Shown piece after piece: positions 59,636-64,000 of a DNA stretch of 64,000 bases. The notes below the pieces were generated by a model, which was not told where the DNA came from, searched no databases, and saw nothing but the letters and a program-made list of their open reading frames with translations. The stretch lies in assembly GCA_021234155.1 (NCBI GenBank), contig JAJEKV010000062.1:2889305-2953304 (forward strand), read 5' to 3'. Both the position numbers and the translations under genes were made by a program. The stretch is from Isoetes taiwanensis (Eukaryota > Streptophyta > Lycopodiopsida > Isoetales > Isoetaceae). Within the stretch, counting starts at the first letter, position 1, and every line of letters begins with the position of its first letter.

Positions 59636-60424
59636 ATGGCAAGATTGTATCACGTGGTTCCTGTTCTAACGGAAGTAGCAAAGCATCCCGCCACATCGTC
59701 GGTTGCTCCACAAGGGTCTTCCAGGAACTTTATGTTCTTCAAGGTAGGCGGCCTATCCCATTTGTGCTTTGGGAATGCCGTTAGATTCAAAGCCATGGTA
59801 AAGATTAAGAAAAGACACAAGATCACAGAAAGAAACATGGGCCCGAGACCTGTGCCCATCATGAGTTCTGGCTCCACAGCTGCATCATATGCTTCAGCCC
59901 TAGCAGATTTTGCTAAAACCCATGGTTTAATAGATCAAGTAAATAATGATGTGCAGAATTTCTCAGAGTTTCTAGAGAATCGTGAAACGCAAGCATTTTT
60001 TGCCAATCCAGTCATTCACTCGGAGAAGAAAAAGGAAATTTTAAGGAGGTTGGCTAGTGATTTTAAGTTTCAGGCACACACATTAAATTTCTTATGCGTG
60101 TTGGTTGACAGAAAGAGGATGAATATGGTAGCAGACATTATCAAAGAGTTTGAATACCTTTATTGTGAGATGACGGATACTGAGATAGTAGTTGTGACAT
60201 CAGCCATCAAGATTGAGAATCGTCAGCTTTCATTGATTGCAAAAAAGATTCAGTCGTTAAATGGTTCCAAGAATGTAATCATCAAGAATATCATAGATTC
60301 CTCTCTGGTAGCGGGTTTTACAGTGAACTTTGGTAAGGGTGGATCCAGATTTATTGATTTGAGTGTTAAAGGACAGTTAGACCAGATTGCAGCACAAATA
60401 GATCAATCTATTCGACAATGTTGA
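59636..60424 (+). CDS. atpD: chloroplast ATP synthase subunit delta (nuclear-encoded)
   Basis: One exon, 262 residues from the ATG at 59636. The first 76 or so residues (MARLYHVVPVLTEV ... basic KIKKRHKITERN) look like a leader for chloroplast import. The mature part starts near SSGSTAASYASALADFAKTH, typical for delta. Further marks are NPVIHSEKKKEILRRLASDF, LNFLCVLVDRKRMNMVADII, and the C-terminal SSLVAGFTVNFGKGGSRFID and QLDQIAAQIDQSI. Delta caps the alpha3-beta3 head and joins it to the peripheral stalk of CF1Fo on the thylakoid. Mitochondrial OSCP is the homologue, but the AASYASALAD start and length suit the chloroplast form. Other plant copies I know are also intronless. The last 98 codons plus 0.7 kb are duplicated just downstream. 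Confidence 0.92.
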   Translation: MARLYHVVPVLTEVAKHPATSSVAPQGSSRNFMFFKVGGLSHLCFGNAVRFKAMVKIKKRHKITERNMGPRPVPIMSSGSTAASYASALADFAKTHGLIDQVNNDVQNFSEFLENRETQAFFANPVIHSEKKKEILRRLASDFKFQAHTLNFLCVLVDRKRMNMVADIIKEFEYLYCEMTDTEIVVVTSAIKIENRQLSLIAKKIQSLNGSKNVIIKNIIDSSLVAGFTVNFGKGGSRFIDLSVKGQLDQIAAQIDQSIRQC

Positions 60425-62122
60425 ACGTTTCTCTTATGGGAAAGCTTAACTTCTTTTTTTGCTCCTGCTTTGTGTCAAGGTGGTTGTGGCACATACTTTC
60501 CTGCAAATTTCTAAATCCTACCTTGCCGGATCTTGTCAGGTGGTTCTGCTTGTTGTGGCCATTGACTAAGATGGTTATCATGATTGAGACTAGTAAGGAA
60601 ACCCTAATCCAGTCTAACGAAGCCAAAAATGCATCCTTTTGTTTCGTTCAACTCTGATTATGCAAGAAATAGAGGCGAGAGAATGCAAACGATGCTGCCA
60701 TGTCTGAGCAACTTAGATGTTTTGCAACTGAAGAACATGATACATGGAAGGAATTCAATTGCAGTGCATTAGGGAATAAATCCACTTGTTGTATTTGCTA
60801 TAGCAAGCAGATTGAAGTATGGGCAGTTTTAAAGAGCAAAGTGAGTAACTGCTATCCAAATAAGAGCAAGGTAACTGCTATATGACATGCTGCTTATGGA
60901 GAAATTATATTTTAGGCCTTGACTTTATGTTTAAACTATATTATCTTATGTGAGAGAGCCATCAATGTGAGTGATCAATCAGTGGACCTTGTATATAAGT
61001 TTTGAAGTTCGAAGATTGCACATGGTTGCATGGTGTCGAACATTTTACTTCCCTTCTGTGGCAGTATCATGACTGTTCTCATTTGTTCCATTTGTTCTGG
61101 TTAGCATGTTGATTGAGCAATGCAATAGCAGACATTATCAAAGAGTTTGAATACCTTTATTGTGAGATGACGGATACTGAGATAGTAGTTGTGACATCAG
61201 CCATCAAGATTGAGAATCGTCAGCTTTCATTGATTGCAAAAAAGATTCAGTCCTTAAATGATTCCAAGAATGTAATCATCAAGAATATCATAGATTCCTC
61301 TCTGGTAGCGGGTTTTACAGTGAACTTTGGTAAGGGTGGATCCAGATTTATTGATTTGAGTGTTAAAGGACAGTTAGACCAGATTGCAGCACAAATAGAT
61401 CAATCTATTCGACAATGTTGAAAGTTTCTCTTATTGGAAAGCTTAACTTCTTTTTTTGCTCCTGCTTTTGTGTCAAGTTGGTTGTGGCACATACTTTCCT
61501 GCAAATTTCTAAATCCTACCTTGCCGATCTTGTCAGGTGGTTCTGCTTGTTGTGGCCATTGACTAAGATGGTTATCATGATTGAGACTAGTAAGGAAACC
61601 CTAATCCAGTCTAACGAAGCCAAAAACGCGTCTTTCTGTTTCATTCAGCTCTGATTATGCAAGAAATAGAGGCGAGAGAATGCAAACGATGCTGCCATGT
61701 CCGAGCAACTCAGATGTTTTGCAACTGAAGAACATGATACATGGAAGGAATTCAATTGCAGTGTATTAGGGAATAAATCCACTTGTTGTATTTGCTATAG
61801 CAAGCAGATTGAAGTATGGGCAGTTTTAAAGAGCAAAGTGAGTAACTGCTATCCAAATAAGAGCAAGGTAACTGCTATATGACATGCTGCTTATGGAGAA
61901 ATCATATTTTAGGCCTTGACTTCATGTTTAAACTATATTATCTTATGTGAGAGAGCCATCAATGTGAGTGATCAATCAGTGGACCTTGTATATAAGTTTT
62001 GAAGTTCGAAGTTTGCACATGGTTGCATGGTGTCGAACATTTTACTTCCCTTATGTTGCAGTATCATGACTGTTCTCATTTGTTCCATTTATTCTGGTTA
62101 GCATGTTGATTGAGCAATGCAA
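60129..62122. repeat. tandem duplication, two units of about 997 bp
   Basis: Unit A (60129-61125) and unit B (61126-62122) join at GCAATAGCAGAC. Both contain the end of atpD, its 3' flank and a stretch up to TGATTGAGCAATGCAATA. They differ by occasional substitutions and a few single-base indels, about 2 percent by eye, so the event is young. Confidence 0.95.
61128..61421 (+). pseudogene. truncated second copy of atpD (last 98 codons)
   Basis: The frame from ADIIKEFEYLYCEMTD to the stop at 61419-61421 equals the C-terminal 97-98 residues of atpD, with one amino-acid change (a Gly to Asp in SLNGSKN). There is no ATG in frame at its start and no leader, and the N-terminal helical domain that contacts the alpha subunits is absent. 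It has stayed open, which for so recent a duplication is no evidence of function. Confidence 0.9.
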
Positions 62123-62222
62123 TAACCCTTATAAAATCTATCTGATCCTGCTTCATGCAAGTGTTGCAATTTTATCCAAAACTTCAATATTTTAAAGACA
62201 AGTTGAATCCCATGCCCTTTTG

Positions 62223-62477
62223 TTTGTTTGTTTTTTTTTGTTTGTTGGTGGGACTTGCACCCGCCCACTTCTCCCACTCGATGGTAGCTAGTGGGACTTG
62301 CACCCGCCCACGTCTCCCACCCCATGGTAGCTAGTGGGTTTTGAACCCTACCATCACGTAAAAGGGCTCACCGTTTTACGTCCACCATCGCCAATTTGCA
62401 CAGGGCAAAACAAGCCCCCTCCCTCGCAATGGTTGCATGTGAACCGGCCCTTACCAGTAGACCACCACCGCGATGGC
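62223..62477 (-). mobile_element. SINE with 14-bp target-site duplication
   Basis: CCCATGCCCTTTTG occurs at 62209-62222 and 62478-62491, exactly flanking a 255-bp insert. On the minus strand the insert starts GCCATCGCGGTGG, has an A box (TGGTCTACTGG, 62454-62464) and a B box (GGTTCAAAACC, 62337-62347), and ends in an (AAAC)n-type tail. The two boxes are about 106 bp apart, more than usual. Near the 3' end a unit of about 45 bp (CTAGCTACCAT...GTGGGCGGGTGCAAGTCCCA) is present twice. Confidence 0.8.
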
Positions 62478-62626
62478 CCCATGCCCTTTTGAAATTAAAT
62501 CTCAACTACAATTTCCTAATAACAAGTCCTTGGATAATTAAACTCTCAATTTTAGCATTGGCGCATTCATTTCTTTTTATTTTCTTTAAATTGAATGATA
62601 AGACTTGCAATCACCCACCCAGTTTA

Positions 62627-62782
62627 ATAGCTCATGTAGCTCAAGTGTTAATAATAGCTCATGTAATAGCTCAAGTGTTAATAATAGCTCAAGTGCTAAA
62701 TTTAGTAGCTCATGTTATAGCTTAAGTGTTAATAATAGCTCATAATAGCTCAAGTGTGTGTTAATGGCTCAAGTGTTAATGT
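62627..62782. repeat. degenerate AATAGCTCAAGTGTTA minisatellite
   Basis: Eight to nine imperfect copies of a 12-17-bp unit with the core TAGCTCA(A)GTGTTAATAA. Not coding. Confidence 0.85.
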
Positions 62783-64000
62783 TTTTTTTGTCCATTGGAT
62801 CTCGACATATTGCCAAAGCTATGCCAGATCTACGGTGCATAAATATACACCTCACACCCCCGTATACTAGAGTGCTCCCTGCCTATGCAGATATGTACGA
62901 AAATATGTATGGTGATGGAAAATACAACGCCATGAACCATTGGAAAGGAAAGAAAATGCTTTTGTAATCAGAACGGAAGCCCACAGTACCTCTCCGGAAC
63001 CTCTCGGGAACCTGTGAACCCCTTCGGACCCTCTGCAACACCTAAGAATCCAGAAATCTAAGGCGGAACAATTTAAGAATCTAAGCAACTAAGACGACAA
63101 GGTCGAATTGGTGCTGCACAAACTAAAACAGAGCTTCTAAAGCTCGCGAAGTCCAATCGGATCTGTAGTCCGTCAGGCCGGAGCCCTGCTTCAGAAACAG
63201 AAGCCCACAGCCAATAGCCTATACATTCCTTTTGCACAAGAAAGAAATACAAGCAATGACCTCTTGCAAGAGAGAATCTTAACATGATCATGATCAAATA
63301 GAGCCTTCAGAGGACCGGCAGATTCCTACTGAAGCCGGAGTTTGCCTCCAAATTTCTCCAGCCCAAGAAATGTAGTAACATTTGTAGATGACGTCGCCTA
63401 AAAAAGAAGTTCACGCTGAATTCTAAAATGGAACTATTCGGAAAAGTTAAAGGAAAAACCAAAACCACTCCAAATTAGAACCACTAAAAAAAGAAAACAA
63501 AAAATACCCTCCATTTTCACCAACCATTGGCCAAATCATAGGAAGCAATCAATTTCGGCACCTAATAGTAGTCGTTGGATCTTTAACCCTAGTGGGAACA
63601 CTTAAACCCAAAGACAGAAAGACTTCCGTGCATTCAAACATTAATGTCTCACTCCAAGCTTATTTTTATTTTTGTATTGTTTAGGAGACTAGGATTTTTT
63701 TTTTTAAATCACTTGTTGATATATGACTTAAGCCATCGGGTCTTGTAATTAGAACAATTATGGGTTTTTGATAGTTTATATGCGGTATTTTGATGGTTCG
63801 ACTATTTCATCTATATGTTTTAATGTTCATGGAGACCAACACAGTGTTATGGGACGAAACAACATAGGCAAGGACTCCAAACAAGAGAACATGGCAAAAC
63901 TCCAGAAATCAAACAAAATAAATAGAACTATATTATCTAGACATAGCCAATCCAGGGATTAGAAGGCCAATGATTGTCTAGAATAATTGTTGCACCTCCC
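62783..64000. other. no gene seen (window edge)
   Basis: Short frames only. A T-run lies at 63694-63705. A segment with CCTCTCGGGAACC, CCTCTCCGGAACC and CCCCTTCGGACCCTC (62987-63030) is a short imperfect repeat. Nothing recognisable as a domain. Confidence 0.5.

Noticed and set aside
59636-60424. Transfer of organelle DNA (chloroplast or mitochondrial insert)
   Set aside because: The delta subunit is nuclear-encoded in land plants and this copy has a leader peptide; no organelle gene neighbours are present.
62337-62464. A second tRNA gene
   Set aside because: The Pol III boxes belong to a SINE: no cloverleaf can be folded, and the segment is bracketed by a target-site duplication.
62627-62782. 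CRISPR-like array
   Set aside because: The units are degenerate, directly adjoining and without spacers; this is a eukaryotic minisatellite.

Overview
The window looks like repeat-rich nuclear DNA from a non-seed land plant, most likely a fern. The evidence is a nuclear tRNA-Ala, a nuclear-encoded chloroplast ATP synthase delta subunit with a leader peptide, a plant ORTHRUS/VIM-type methyl-DNA reader with spliceosomal introns, a long PLS-type pentatricopeptide protein, and a mixture of element types (DUF7869-like, Replitron-like, LINEs with microsatellite tails) that are abundant in non-seed plant genomes. The fern assignment is inference; nothing in the window fixes the species.

Only four loci look like intact host genes: an ORTHRUS/VIM gene (20908-24255, minus strand, nine exons whose summed length is an exact multiple of three, 848 aa), a large PPR gene (53389-55737, plus, probably truncated in its E domain), tRNA-Ala(AGC) (59457-59529, minus) and chloroplast atpD (59636-60424, plus, intronless). 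The last third of atpD and about 0.7 kb downstream are duplicated in tandem (about 997 bp unit).

Layout. 0-5 kb: a MATH-domain pseudogene and a decayed protein family I do not recognise. 4.9-12.9 kb: a pile of elements, namely three copies of a dispersed repeat (one with an 18-bp flanking duplication and tRNA-like promoter boxes), a LINE 3' fragment, a broken Ty1/copia element, an L1 3' fragment and an inverted LINE. 14-18 kb: fragments of unrelated genes (LINE endonuclease, BRUTUS-like zinc finger, PPR twice, LRR, WD40). 18.4-19.8 kb: local duplications. 20.9-25.6 kb: ORTHRUS/VIM with four perfect E2F-type sites upstream. 24.3-31.4 kb: mostly gene-poor, AT-rich. 31.5-34.8 kb: a DUF7869-type transposon-like coding region behind an ATGGTT minisatellite. 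35-40.9 kb: L1 and LINE remains and local duplications. 41-45 kb: three successive LINE 3' ends, each ending in a long (CT)n tract. 45.4-49.2 kb: a PIF/Harbinger-type locus with transposase, Myb/SANT partner and a third, acidic serine-rich ORF. 49.7-50.6 kb: another (CT)n tract followed directly by a LINE 5' end. 50.7-52.9 kb: a relic with HUH-endonuclease motifs, my best candidate for a recently described system (Replitron-like). 53.4-64 kb: PPR, L1 fragment, tRNA, atpD and its duplication, and a SINE with a clean 14-bp target-site duplication.

The genes do not form an operon or pathway; the host genes are unrelated neighbours separated by transposon debris. The strongest shared themes are the association of LINE ends with CT microsatellites and the E2F-type sites upstream of a gene whose family acts in replication-coupled DNA methylation.
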